Assembly (NCBI RefSeq): GCF_021390245.1
Contig: NZ_JAJUXH010000018.1
Coordinates: 62,001-126,000 of the forward strand
Direction of reading: 5' to 3'
Source of the DNA: Dyadobacter sp. CY323
GTDB lineage: Bacteria > Bacteroidota > Bacteroidia > Cytophagales > Spirosomataceae
Length of the DNA stretch: 64,000 bases
Positions 28,427 to 36,614 of the stretch are shown here, piece after piece. The notes below the pieces were generated by a model. That model was not told the origin of the DNA and ran no database searches. It saw nothing but the letters and a program-made list of their open reading frames with translations. The position numbers and the translations under genes were made by a program. The number at the start of each line of letters is the position of its first letter. Position 1 is the first letter of the stretch.

Positions 28427-28514
28427 CGATTACCCCGGGCAATCATATTCATATCTATCGAGTACGTTTTATATAGCTCTTTAAATGCAAATAAGTGTTT
28501 TAGCGCTTGATTAG

Positions 28515-28918
28515 ATGATTCAGTTTTTCAACAAAATAACAGACGTTTTAGACAAATGCGGTATCTCCTACATGTTGTCAGGAAGTGTTGCAATGAGTTT
28601 GTACATTGTTCCGAGAGCGACAAGAGATTTTGATTTTATAGTAAATCTGCGAACAGAAGACGTAAAAACCTTTATCGATAATTTCAAAGAAGGGTATTAT
28701 TGTAATGAAAATGCGATTCTCGACGCAGTAAAACCGTATACGTGGTGACACCAGAGGATCTGCTCCTTTCTAAATTAATTTGGATACAAGATTTGCAATC
28801 TGCAATTCAAATGGAGGATATTAAAAACTTGTCTGGAATCAGTAACTTAGATTGGGTTTACATAAAGCAATGGATTTATTTATTAAAGCTACATACATTT
28901 AACTTGCTTAAATCATGA
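28515..28918 (+). pseudogene. Broken nucleotidyltransferase-like (AbiEii/MNT-type) gene
   Basis: The first frame (28515-28748) encodes MIQFFNKITDVLDKCGISYMLSGSVAMSLY...PRATRDFDFIV, the N-terminal part of a minimal nucleotidyltransferase fold: GSVAMS as the GS motif and DFDF as the metal-binding DxD. It stops at TGA right after AVKPYTW. The C-terminal part continues in another frame from about 28735 (YVVTPEDLLLSKLIW..., MEDIKNL, LDWVYIKQW) to TGA at 28916-28918. The middle of the fold, about 50 residues in relatives as I remember them, is absent, so an internal deletion with frameshift is likely. The last codon overlaps the next small gene as ATGA, a remnant of a two-gene operon. The DNA is AT-rich compared with its neighbours. 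Confidence 0.7.
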
Positions 28919-29100
28919 CTGATACAGCTGATTATATCAAACAGATTCAATTGCAATTGTGGCTAGCGAAATCTCCCCAAGAGCGTTTGAAACAAATGAT
29001 GCTTGATAATGAGGCACTATTTCAGTTCTGGAGACATACACATAAGTCCGAGGTTTCTGGTTCGTTAGAGAAAGAACTTAAAAGCTCAGAGCTACCTTAG
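28915..29100 (+). CDS. Small helical partner protein of the broken nucleotidyltransferase
   Basis: A 61-aa protein, hydrophilic and probably all-helical (TADYIKQIQLQLWLAKSPQERLKQMMLDNEALFQFW). Its start overlaps the stop of the nucleotidyltransferase remnant by 4 bases (ATGA), the usual arrangement for translational coupling, as in toxin-antitoxin-like pairs. I do not recognise a named family. It keeps an intact frame although its presumed partner is broken. The phosphotriesterase-like gene starts 3 bases after it. Confidence 0.55.
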   Translation: MTDTADYIKQIQLQLWLAKSPQERLKQMMLDNEALFQFWRHTHKSEVSGSLEKELKSSELP

Positions 29101-29103
29101 AAT

Positions 29104-30120
29104 ATGATTTCCCACAATTTCCCCAGACGTGAATTCCTCCAAATCTGTGCATTAGCGCCATTTCTCTCCATTTCAAACCAGCAACCTGCAAATTTCACCT
29201 ACTCCGTAAAAGGCAAAATTGCTACCTCGGACCTTGGCCGATCGCTGATTCATGAACATGTTCTGGTGGATTTTATTGGTGCTGATAAAATCACGTCCGA
29301 TCGTTGGAATCACGAGGAAGTGATCCGGAAAGTACTACCCTATTTAATGGAGATCAAGTCACGGGGGATTCAAACGGTGATGGAATGTACGCCGGCCTTT
29401 ATCGGACGTGATGTACTATTACTCCAAAAACTCTCGGATAAGTCGGGTCTGAATATGATCACGAATACCGGCTACTATGGTGCTTCCGATAACAAATATC
29501 TTCCCAAATGGGCATTTACGGAAACGGCCGAACAATTAGCCGAAAGATGGGTAGGTGAATTCCAAAACGGGATTGAAGGTACCGCCATTAAACCAGGTTT
29601 TATCAAAACAGGTGTGAATCCCGGGCCACTTTCTGAACTTCATAAAAAATTAATCACTGCTGCTGCATTAACGCATTTGAAAACCGGCCTGACCATTTGC
29701 TCTCACACCGGACCGGCACTTCCTGCGCAACAGGAAATTGAGATACTTAAAAAAATGAAGGTTGATCCCAAAGCTTTCGTGTGGGTTCACGCAAACGGAA
29801 CGCCGGAAGAAATGGCCGTGACTGCTAAAAGTGGCTGCTGGGTAAGTCTGGACGGCATTAGTGAAGATAGTATCGATAAAAATGCGGAAACCATCCTTTT
29901 TCTGAAATCAAAAGGCTTTTTAAACCAAATACTGATTTCACATGATGCCGGCTGGTACCAACCCGGTGAACCCGATGGAGGAAAATTCAGAGGTTACACA
30001 ACAATTTCTGACAAATTACTTCCTGCATTAAAACAAAAAGGATTAGCGGAAAGCGATATCAAACAGCTCATGGAACTAAACCCGGCAAATGCCTTTGTGA
30101 TCCGGGTACGCAAGCTTTGA
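29104..30120 (+). CDS. Phosphotriesterase-family metal hydrolase (lactonase-like), Tat-exported
   Basis: A 338-aa amidohydrolase-fold protein. The N-terminus has a twin-arginine-like signal (PRREFLQICALAPFL). Metal ligands of the phosphotriesterase family are visible: H50 and H52 (IHEHV), a likely bridging carboxylated Lys in FIKTG (K168), H201 (SHTG), H229 (WVHAN) and an Asp in ISHDAGW. Such PTE-like enzymes usually hydrolyse lactones or sugar-acid lactones rather than organophosphates. It starts 3 bases after the small helical gene but is probably functionally independent. It converges with the histidine kinase gene, 8 bases apart. Confidence 0.85.
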   Translation: MISHNFPRREFLQICALAPFLSISNQQPANFTYSVKGKIATSDLGRSLIHEHVLVDFIGADKITSDRWNHEEVIRKVLPYLMEIKSRGIQTVMECTPAFIGRDVLLLQKLSDKSGLNMITNTGYYGASDNKYLPKWAFTETAEQLAERWVGEFQNGIEGTAIKPGFIKTGVNPGPLSELHKKLITAAALTHLKTGLTICSHTGPALPAQQEIEILKKMKVDPKAFVWVHANGTPEEMAVTAKSGCWVSLDGISEDSIDKNAETILFLKSKGFLNQILISHDAGWYQPGEPDGGKFRGYTTISDKLLPALKQKGLAESDIKQLMELNPANAFVIRVRKL

Positions 30121-30128
30121 CCCAACTA

Positions 30129-31424
30129 TCAGCTTCCCATTTCAATGGTAAAAACCGTCCAACCCTGCTGATCTGTCTGTAACGAAAAAGCAAATCCGTG
30201 ATTGATCAGGATCTCTCTCGTTAATGTAAGTCCAATTCCCTGCCCATCCCGTTTTGTACTGAAAAACGGATTAAAAAGCCTGCTACTCACCTCAGCATCA
30301 ATCGGCTTTCCATTGTTTTTTATGATAATGTGACTATCGTGGATTTCCATTCTAATTTCATTTCCTGCTTCACACGCTTCAATGGCATTTTTAACCACAT
30401 TCACTAAAACCTGTTCCATTTGCCCCATATCCAGATTTTGATACAATTCTTTGTCTGGTAAAATCGCGATAAGGGTTGCGCCTTTACTCGCAGCTGCCGG
30501 CGTCATAAACACCGCAACATCGCGGAGCAGCTTGCCCACATCCGTATTGGTGAGCGCAGGTACCGGCAGTCGCACGACGTCGGCGAAGTTCCGCATAAAG
30601 CCGGTCAGGCGGCGATTTCGTTCAGAAGCCACATCCAACGCCTCCCTGATCTCTTCAAAATCCTGTCCCAAAAGAACCTGGCTGGTGGTCTGCAAAATCG
30701 AATCGGTTGCGCCGAGCGTATTGTTTACCTCGTGGGCCATCATACGAATTACTTTTCCATATGCATTTTTTTCCGATTCCAGGATTTCGTTTGTCAGCTC
30801 CTCGATCATTAAAAACGACCTGCGGAAACCCTGATCCATGAAATGCGAACGCTGGATTTTGAATGTCACAATGCCATTGGTTTTCACAACCCGCGAATCA
30901 CCATCCGTCATATCGGCCAGCTCCTGCAAAACAGGCAAGTCTGTTTCCGACAATTTTTTCCCCTCAAAAGCTTCTCCTGCACTTTTGAATTGCTCTTTTG
31001 CTTTTAAATTCAGCGATTCGATCCGGTCGTCGAAATCGAGGATAATAATGGAAATGGGCGATGCCTCGATCAGCTTTTCCAAAAAATAATGTTGCTCGTG
31101 CAGCTTTGTCCGTTCCTCCCGTAACTGGTCGATCATCAGGTTATAGACCTCGATCAAAGAATCAACTTCACCTTTGCCGGTTGGTACGAACTTGATCGAA
31201 AAATCCTTGTCTTTAATGGCTTCAATTCCGGATCTCACAAATTGGATAGGTTGCATAAAATTTCGATACAATTGAATGGAAGCAATGGCAGAAAGCAACA
31301 AAAACACCTCAGAAGCAATAAATAGCAGCTTGTCCTGAAACAGAATTTTGTAAACGAGAAGGATCAGCACCAAATGCAACACCAGGATATACAGCACATA
31401 TTTAGCCTTGGTCGACAGCTTCAT
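30129..31424 (-). CDS. NtrY-like membrane sensor histidine kinase
   Basis: A 431-aa kinase: two N-terminal helices (YVLYILVLHLVLILLVYKIL and FIASEVFLLLSAIASIQLY) with almost no periplasmic loop, HAMP (about 55-105), a PAS-like domain (about 112-205), HisKA-type MMAHEVNNTLG with H231, and HATPase_c with NVVKNAIEA (N box) and GQGIGLTL (G2). The sensor therefore reads an intramembrane or cytoplasmic signal. Its start overlaps the response regulator stop by 4 bases. It forms a two-component pair with the sigma54 activator and follows the exporter genes on the same strand, probably sensing envelope or toxic stress. Confidence 0.9.
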   Translation of the reverse strand: MKLSTKAKYVLYILVLHLVLILLVYKILFQDKLLFIASEVFLLLSAIASIQLYRNFMQPIQFVRSGIEAIKDKDFSIKFVPTGKGEVDSLIEVYNLMIDQLREERTKLHEQHYFLEKLIEASPISIIILDFDDRIESLNLKAKEQFKSAGEAFEGKKLSETDLPVLQELADMTDGDSRVVKTNGIVTFKIQRSHFMDQGFRRSFLMIEELTNEILESEKNAYGKVIRMMAHEVNNTLGATDSILQTTSQVLLGQDFEEIREALDVASERNRRLTGFMRNFADVVRLPVPALTNTDVGKLLRDVAVFMTPAAASKGATLIAILPDKELYQNLDMGQMEQVLVNVVKNAIEACEAGNEIRMEIHDSHIIIKNNGKPIDAEVSSRLFNPFFSTKRDGQGIGLTLTREILINHGFAFSLQTDQQGWTVFTIEMGS

Positions 31425-32794
31425 ACTTCCTCCAAATCGTACGAGATCCCATACTTTTCTAGCCGGCGGTAAAGCGCAAACCGTGTAATGCCCAGCGATC
31501 GTGCCACTTTACTTACTTTGTTCTGATGAAACTGCATTGCTTTGGCGATCATTTGATACTCCATTTCTTCGAGCGTAATGCTGCCCACCTCCGGAATGCC
31601 CTTTTGAGACATTGCCGAAGTGCTTGTGCTCATATTCTTTTGAAAGTCAGCGATTTCGAGCGTATCGTTTGCCGACAAAAGTACTGTTCGCTCGACCAGG
31701 TTTTTGAGCTGGCGAATGTTTCCCTGCAAAGGCAATGTCCGCAGCCACTTATACGCAGATGCATTCAATTGAAGATTTGGCCGCTGATAAATGGTTTTGA
31801 GGTTATTAACAAAAAATTCGGAAAGCAGCGGAATATCATCGGGCCGCTCGCGTAATGCGGGCAGCTTCACGGTGATCAGATTGATGCGGTAATAAAGATC
31901 TTCCCGGAATGTACCTTGTGCCACCATTTCTTCCAGATTGCGATTGGTTGCGCAAATCACCCGGACATCCACAGTCCGGCTTTTACTGCTCCCGAGCGGC
32001 TCGAAAGTCCTTTCCTGTAAAACCCGCAGCAATTTCACCTGACTTGAAAGATCCAGTTCGCCGATCTCGTCCAAAAAAATAGATCCTTTGTGCGCCATTT
32101 CAAACCGCCCAATCCGATCCGACTTAGCATCCGTAAATGCACCCCGGACGTGGCCAAATAGTTCACTTTCAAACAACGTGGACGAAATACCGCCCAAATT
32201 CACTTTCACAAACGGCCGGCCTTTGCGTTTGCTGTTTGAATGGATTGCTTCCGCGATGAGTTCTTTGCCGGTACCACTCTCGCCGGTGATCAGTACCGGC
32301 GCGTCGGTAGATGCTACCCTGCCGACCGTTTCCAGGATTTCCAGCAGCTTCGGATCCTGCCCGACAATGTTTTCGAAATGGTATTGTTGTTCCAGTTTTT
32401 TACGGTTTGCCGACTGCGGGGTTTGCTGCGAAAGATTCAAAATCGTCCGCACAGATTGAATCAGATAATCATTCTGCCAGGGTTTTGTAATAAAATCAGT
32501 CGCCCCATCTTTCATTCCATTTACAGCGAGGTCAATCGTACCCCAGCCGGTGATCAGAATAACCGGAATAGCTGCATTAAACTTCTTAATCCTTTTCAGC
32601 AGCTGCATTCCTTCCTCGCCCGACGTTTCAATCGAAAAATTAAGATCCAGTAAAATCAATTCGGGCGTTACCGATTTCAAAACATCAAATGTCTCTTCCG
32701 GCGAACCCACCCCTTTCACACTAAATCCTTCCTTTTTCAAAAGAAAAATCAGTGAGGTACGTATCGCTAAATCGTCGTCTACTATGAGGAGCAT
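31421..32794 (-). CDS. Sigma54-dependent NtrC-family response regulator
   Basis: A 457-aa activator: receiver with D6-D8, phospho-acceptor D50 (ILLDLNF) and K104 (ITKPW); AAA+ domain with Walker A GESGTGKE (171-178), sigma54 loop GAFTDA (218-223, the common variant of GAFTGA in this group), Walker B FLDEIGE; C-terminal Fis-type HTH (NKVSKVARSLGITRFALYRRLEKYGI). It should activate the upstream exporter operon through sigma54. A heptanucleotide tandem repeat begins only 14 bases before its start codon, which may affect expression. Confidence 0.92.
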   Translation of the reverse strand: MLLIVDDDLAIRTSLIFLLKKEGFSVKGVGSPEETFDVLKSVTPELILLDLNFSIETSGEEGMQLLKRIKKFNAAIPVILITGWGTIDLAVNGMKDGATDFITKPWQNDYLIQSVRTILNLSQQTPQSANRKKLEQQYHFENIVGQDPKLLEILETVGRVASTDAPVLITGESGTGKELIAEAIHSNSKRKGRPFVKVNLGGISSTLFESELFGHVRGAFTDAKSDRIGRFEMAHKGSIFLDEIGELDLSSQVKLLRVLQERTFEPLGSSKSRTVDVRVICATNRNLEEMVAQGTFREDLYYRINLITVKLPALRERPDDIPLLSEFFVNNLKTIYQRPNLQLNASAYKWLRTLPLQGNIRQLKNLVERTVLLSANDTLEIADFQKNMSTSTSAMSQKGIPEVGSITLEEMEYQMIAKAMQFHQNKVSKVARSLGITRFALYRRLEKYGISYDLEEV

Positions 32795-32807
32795 AATTTA
32801 TTTTACT

Positions 32808-32881
32808 TAGCTTTTAGCTTTTAGCTTTTAGCTTTTAGCTTTTAGCTTTTAGCTTTTAGCTTTTAGCTTTTAGCTTTTAGC
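32808..32881. repeat. TAGCTTT heptanucleotide tandem array (about 10.5 copies)
   Basis: An uninterrupted run of TAGCTTT units directly upstream of the sigma54 activator start. On the coding (minus) strand it reads AAAGCTA repeated, ending 14 bases before ATG. Related but non-tandem GCTAA clusters occur at 26564-26595 and 36598-36625. Confidence 0.95.
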
Positions 32882-32962
32882 CAAAAAAACTTCTTTCTAC
32901 GTAACTTACTCAAAATCAGTCATTAAATCATTCAATCATCGCACCGGCAACCCGGTCACTCC

Positions 32963-33066
32963 GTCACATCTCACCGCCCGGCGGCCCGGATCTCACATCT
33001 CACCGCCCGGCGGCCCACATCTCACATCTCACATCTCACATCTCACATCTCACATCCCACATCCAC
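32963..33066. repeat. Composite TCACATC / CACCGCCCGGCGGCCC repeat block
   Basis: Alternating units: two copies of a GC-rich CACCGCCCGGCGGCCC module separated by GATCTCACATCT, then a run of about six TCTCACA heptamer-type units. It lies between the sigma54 regulator and the first permease gene. The GC-rich module contains a short palindrome (CCGCCCGGCGG), like REP elements. A partner block, present in both orientations, lies at 35542-35850. Confidence 0.9.
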
Positions 33067-33073
33067 CATAAAA

Positions 33074-34240
33074 TCACTCCTCATGCAACGCCACCGCCGG
33101 ATGGATGCGGGAGGCTTGGCGGCTTGGAAACCAGGCACATAGTGTAACAATGATATAAATAACCACAATGGAGGCCAAAATTGCCATGATGTAAACTGCG
33201 CTGTCCATATCGAATACCTTCAAAAGCGGAAATTGCACAGCGAAAATCAGCCCTAAAATCAAACTAAATGTCGCTAAAACCCAGATCTCACCCAAAAACT
33301 GCAAAGTAACTTTACCTTCTGTCGCCCCCATTGCCCGTCTCAAACCGATCTCATTTTTGCGTCGCGCGATGTTCAGGTTTAATATTCCAAATAATCCGAG
33401 TGCCACATTCGTCAGAAGAAAACTACTGATAACGAGGAAGATAATGACCGGAAACAGGGTCAGATTATGCCTGTTTACCCGCGATTCTCTCAGGTAACTA
33501 ACCTCGATACCCCAGCCGGGCAGCATGGTTGCCAGGTCTCGTACCAGCCTGGCTTCGAAATTTGCATCTGTACCCTGCTTCGTTTTGATAAGGATATTGG
33601 AATTCCCGTTATCATCAGTTGCGATCATCTCGAAAAGTGCAGGCGTATCGGACATGAAATCACCTTTTGCCTTAAATCTTTCCACCACCCCCATTACTTT
33701 ATAAGAACTTTTATCATCAATCTTAATCACTTTATTTAATGGGGATTCGTCCAGGAACAATTGGTCCTGCATCTTTCTATTAATCACAATGGGAATGAAT
33801 TTGGCGACGCGGTCACCTTCTTTGTACCATCTGCCTGCGATCACCGGCATATCAAGAGTTTTACCAAAATCCGCGCCCGTATAATAAAAATCACCACCCA
33901 CCTTTACCTTTTTATAAGTAACCGAATTACCGATTTGGTTTGCCGAAAATGGCGTATTACTACTCGTTCTGGCCGCCGATTCCACTTCTTTATAAGATTT
34001 TACGCGCTGCAATGCACGTTTCAGTTTGGCCGCGACTTCCACCGTATCCTGATTAGCAGCGAGATCCAGATTCCAGACCCGCTCATACTCAAACCCGATC
34101 GGCAGCAGGTAATTCCTGCCATTGTAGGTGATGAGCGAAAGTACACCGAAAAGCACCATAAACGACGCCCAGATCTCAATAATGAGCAGAGATTGCGTCC
34201 CCTTTTTATTCCAGATTAATTTGAAGAGATGACGGAGCAT
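33074..34240 (-). CDS. FtsX/MacB-type ABC transporter permease
   Basis: A 388-aa protein: one N-terminal helix (LLIIEIWASFMVLFGVLSLI), a periplasmic MacB-PCD-like domain (about 45-255) and three C-terminal helices (LFPVIIFLVISSFLLTNVALGLFGILN..., with the cytoplasmic ARRKNEIGLRRAMGAT, then two more). It is shorter and more divergent than the adjacent permease; the two probably form a heterodimer powered by the LolD/MacB-like ATPase. Mechanotransmission by this family drives export through a TolC channel rather than transport across the membrane itself. Confidence 0.88.
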   Translation of the reverse strand: MLRHLFKLIWNKKGTQSLLIIEIWASFMVLFGVLSLITYNGRNYLLPIGFEYERVWNLDLAANQDTVEVAAKLKRALQRVKSYKEVESAARTSSNTPFSANQIGNSVTYKKVKVGGDFYYTGADFGKTLDMPVIAGRWYKEGDRVAKFIPIVINRKMQDQLFLDESPLNKVIKIDDKSSYKVMGVVERFKAKGDFMSDTPALFEMIATDDNGNSNILIKTKQGTDANFEARLVRDLATMLPGWGIEVSYLRESRVNRHNLTLFPVIIFLVISSFLLTNVALGLFGILNLNIARRKNEIGLRRAMGATEGKVTLQFLGEIWVLATFSLILGLIFAVQFPLLKVFDMDSAVYIMAILASIVVIYIIVTLCAWFPSRQASRIHPAVALHEE

Positions 34241-34296
34241 AATGATTTTGAATGAGTGATTGATTGAATTTGATCGCCGACAGCCGAAGTTTTCTA

Positions 34297-35541
34297 CTAC
34301 CCTTTCAACGCGTCTACGATTTTTAGTTTCGACATCCTGAATGCCGGGAGAACGCCGGAAAGCAGGCCGAATAACAGGCAGACGCCGATGCTGATTACAA
34401 ATACAGAAAAGTTGATCGTCAGATCCGCATAGGCAATCCAGCCGCTCGAATTGATCATTTTGATAACCAGGTAGGATAGTATGAGTGCGAACGCGCCGCC
34501 GATGAACGTAATAAAGACGTTCTCAATGATAAATTGCCAGAGTAATGCCTTTGACGGCGCACCAAATGCCTTTCTCACCCCAATCTCCGAGGCACGTTCC
34601 AAAATCCGGCTCACATTCACATTGACCAGATTAATGGCCGGCAAACCCATGAACATCACCAGTACCAGTACAACCACCGAATAGAACAATATGATTTGCG
34701 TTTCGTCCCTGGCAAATGTGTTCAGAAAGTGATCAAAATACTTGTCCGCACGTACGATCAGAATGGAAAATTTCTGTCCATCCTGAATTTCTTCTTTTGA
34801 GATCGACGAGATATGATTGTTAAATTCAGCCTGGATCTCCGGAAAATCAGCTGCGCTTTTTGCTAAAATGATTGCCGTGTAGCGTCCACGCATTCCCTTG
34901 CTTTCATAATTGCTTTTAGGTGCGGTATATGGAAAATAAACGTCTGAATACGTATAAACCCGGGTTGGCGGGCTGCCTTTTACCACCCCGATCACACGAT
35001 AGTGGATATTCTCGATTTCAATATTTTTACCAACCACAGAACCCGCATCTTTCTCAAAATACTGGTCGCGCAATGCATCCGTGATCACTGCAACGTGGTC
35101 GCCGTTTTTAATATTTGACTCATTATATGGCTTTCCTTCCAGGAACTGAAAACCAGTAACATACCAAAAATCAGCATCCGTGTATTTGGTATTCAGCTTG
35201 ATCTTTTTACCATTTACATAGGTATTGGAAAAACTGAAATTCGACAGGATCGTAACACGTTCAGCCGATTTGAGAGATTTGGCATGTTTGGTCAAAAACC
35301 CAAATGTAGCCGGGCCGGATGATGTAGAAGTCCTCGTGGAATCCTGCTGAAGAACTGTACCAATGTAAAGGCTGCGATCACGGTTCACTTCCGGATAATG
35401 CGTCCCGAACAAATGATCCAGAAACGAAGTCACGACCATTAAGACGGTCAAAGTCAGACTGATACCGAACAAGGTAATGAATGTATAGAAAGGATGCCGC
35501 AGCAAAACCTTCCAGGCGATTTTTATATAGTTTGTTATCAT
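34297..35541 (-). CDS. FtsX/MacB-type ABC transporter permease (paralogue)
   Basis: A 414-aa permease with helix 1 (YTFITLFGISLTLTVLMVVTSFL), a periplasmic domain (about 45-280) and three C-terminal helices, including the ERASEIGVRKAFGA loop. The start MITNYIKIAWKVLLRHPFYTFITLFG is the common N-terminus of Bacteroidota FtsX permeases. The gap to the following permease (34241-34296) holds a GAAT/GATT-type simple repeat; the gap to the ATPase gene upstream (35542-35852) is a large repeat block. Confidence 0.9.
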   Translation of the reverse strand: MITNYIKIAWKVLLRHPFYTFITLFGISLTLTVLMVVTSFLDHLFGTHYPEVNRDRSLYIGTVLQQDSTRTSTSSGPATFGFLTKHAKSLKSAERVTILSNFSFSNTYVNGKKIKLNTKYTDADFWYVTGFQFLEGKPYNESNIKNGDHVAVITDALRDQYFEKDAGSVVGKNIEIENIHYRVIGVVKGSPPTRVYTYSDVYFPYTAPKSNYESKGMRGRYTAIILAKSAADFPEIQAEFNNHISSISKEEIQDGQKFSILIVRADKYFDHFLNTFARDETQIILFYSVVVLVLVMFMGLPAINLVNVNVSRILERASEIGVRKAFGAPSKALLWQFIIENVFITFIGGAFALILSYLVIKMINSSGWIAYADLTINFSVFVISIGVCLLFGLLSGVLPAFRMSKLKIVDALKG

Positions 35542-35700
35542 GGATGTGAGATGTGAAATGTGAAATGTGAGATGTGAAATGGGAAATGGGAGAAGTGGGG
35601 ATTTAGGAGATGATGTAAAATGTGAGAGGTGAGATGTGGATGAGGGGTGAAATGAGGGATTCGGGCCGCCGGGCGGTGAAATGTAAAATGTGACGGGTTG
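35542..35700. repeat. GATGTGA-type repeat block with REP-like module (G-rich orientation)
   Basis: Degenerate GATGTGAAAT/GTGAGAT units starting right after the permease start codon region, ending with GGGCCGCCGGGCGGTGAAATG (35663-35683). It is the reverse-strand version of the block at 32963-33066. Confidence 0.85.
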
Positions 35701-35759
35701 AAATTATGGTTTGAGCTGACTTGAATGGTAATTAGATCGAAGATGCACTACCTTTCTCC

Positions 35760-35850
35760 CATTTCACCGCCCGGCAGCCCGGATCTAACTTCTCACATTC
35801 ATCTCACATCTCACATCTCACATCTTACATTTCACTTTTTACATCTCACA
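35760..35850. repeat. TCACATC-type repeat block with REP-like module (C-rich orientation)
   Basis: Begins with CATTTCACCGCCCGGCAGCCC (35760-35780), the reverse complement of 35663-35683 with one mismatch, followed by TCTCACA units up to the ATPase stop codon. Together the two blocks form a long imperfect inverted repeat around a 76-base unique spacer. Confidence 0.85.
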
Positions 35851-35852
35851 AT

Positions 35853-36515
35853 TTAAAGCACCTGCGTCCCATCAAACAGCCGGATCAATCTGTGCGTTTT
35901 TTTCGCCATGGCGTCGTCGTGGGTTACCATTACGATGGTGGCGCCGTCGTCGTTTAGTTTTTGGAGAATGCTCAATATTTCGTTACCCATGGCGCTGTCG
36001 AGGTTACCGGTTGGCTCATCGGCGAGGATGATCTCTGGTTTGCCTACAATTGCCCGGGCTATCGCTACCCGTTGTTTCTGACCACCTGATAATTGTTTGG
36101 GAAAATGCTTCATCCGATTGCTCAAACCCACTTTTTCCAATGCCTCCTGAGCCAGCTCCCGGCGTTCTTTTCCGGAACTATTGCGGTACAAAAGCGGGAT
36201 TTCCACATTATCGATCACCGAAAGATCATTGATCAGGTGGAAGCTTTGAAAAATAAAACCGAGTTTTTGATTTCTCAAATGCGCCAATTCTTTGTCCTGA
36301 TAACGCTCTACTTTACTCCCGTCAATTTCGATATAACCTTTGGAAGGTGCGTCCAAAAGGCCCATAATATTCAGCAATGTACTTTTCCCGCACCCGGAAG
36401 GCCCCATAATGGAAACGAACTCCCCTTTTTTCACATCCAGATTAATGTTGTTCAAAGCAAGCGTTTCAATAGAACTCGTGCGATATACTTTTTCGACGTT
36501 TTGTAATTTTATCAT
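35853..36515 (-). CDS. ABC transporter ATP-binding protein, MacB/LolD type
   Basis: A 220-aa ATPase: Walker [10 protein letters not shown] near residue 39, Q-loop [12 protein letters not shown], signature [14 protein letters not shown], Walker [14 protein letters not shown], switch MVTHD. This is the LolD/MacB/FtsE group, which works with FtsX-like permeases. It lies between the TolC-type gene and the two permeases on the same strand and powers them. The 310-base gap to the next permease is filled with repeats. Confidence 0.94.
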   Translation of the reverse strand: MIKLQNVEKVYRTSSIETLALNNINLDVKKGEFVSIMGPSGCGKSTLLNIMGLLDAPSKGYIEIDGSKVERYQDKELAHLRNQKLGFIFQSFHLINDLSVIDNVEIPLLYRNSSGKERRELAQEALEKVGLSNRMKHFPKQLSGGQKQRVAIARAIVGKPEIILADEPTGNLDSAMGNEILSILQKLNDDGATIVMVTHDDAMAKKTHRLIRLFDGTQVL

Positions 36516-36528
36516 GGCGGATTTTAAT

Positions 36529-36580
36529 TTTGAATGAATGAATGAATGAGTGAATTTAATTTTGACTGAATGAGTGAATA
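36529..36580. repeat. GAAT tetranucleotide tandem repeat, imperfect
   Basis: TTTTGAATGAATGAATGAAT, then GAGTGAATTTAATTTTGACTGAATGAGTGAAT. A shorter copy (TTTTGAATGAGTGATTGATT) lies in the gap at 34247-34272. Both stand just upstream of a gene of the same operon. Confidence 0.75.
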
Positions 36581-36614
36581 TCTATCCTGACTGCCGAAAG
36601 CTAACGGCCAACGG

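Noticed and set aside
31421-32794. GAFTDA read as a loss of sigma54 contact
   Set aside because: GAFTDA is, to my knowledge, a frequent variant in Bacteroidota regulators of this type, so it is not evidence of lost function.
32808-33066. CRISPR array
   Set aside because: Units are 7 bases or composite without unique spacers of constant length, and no cas genes are near.
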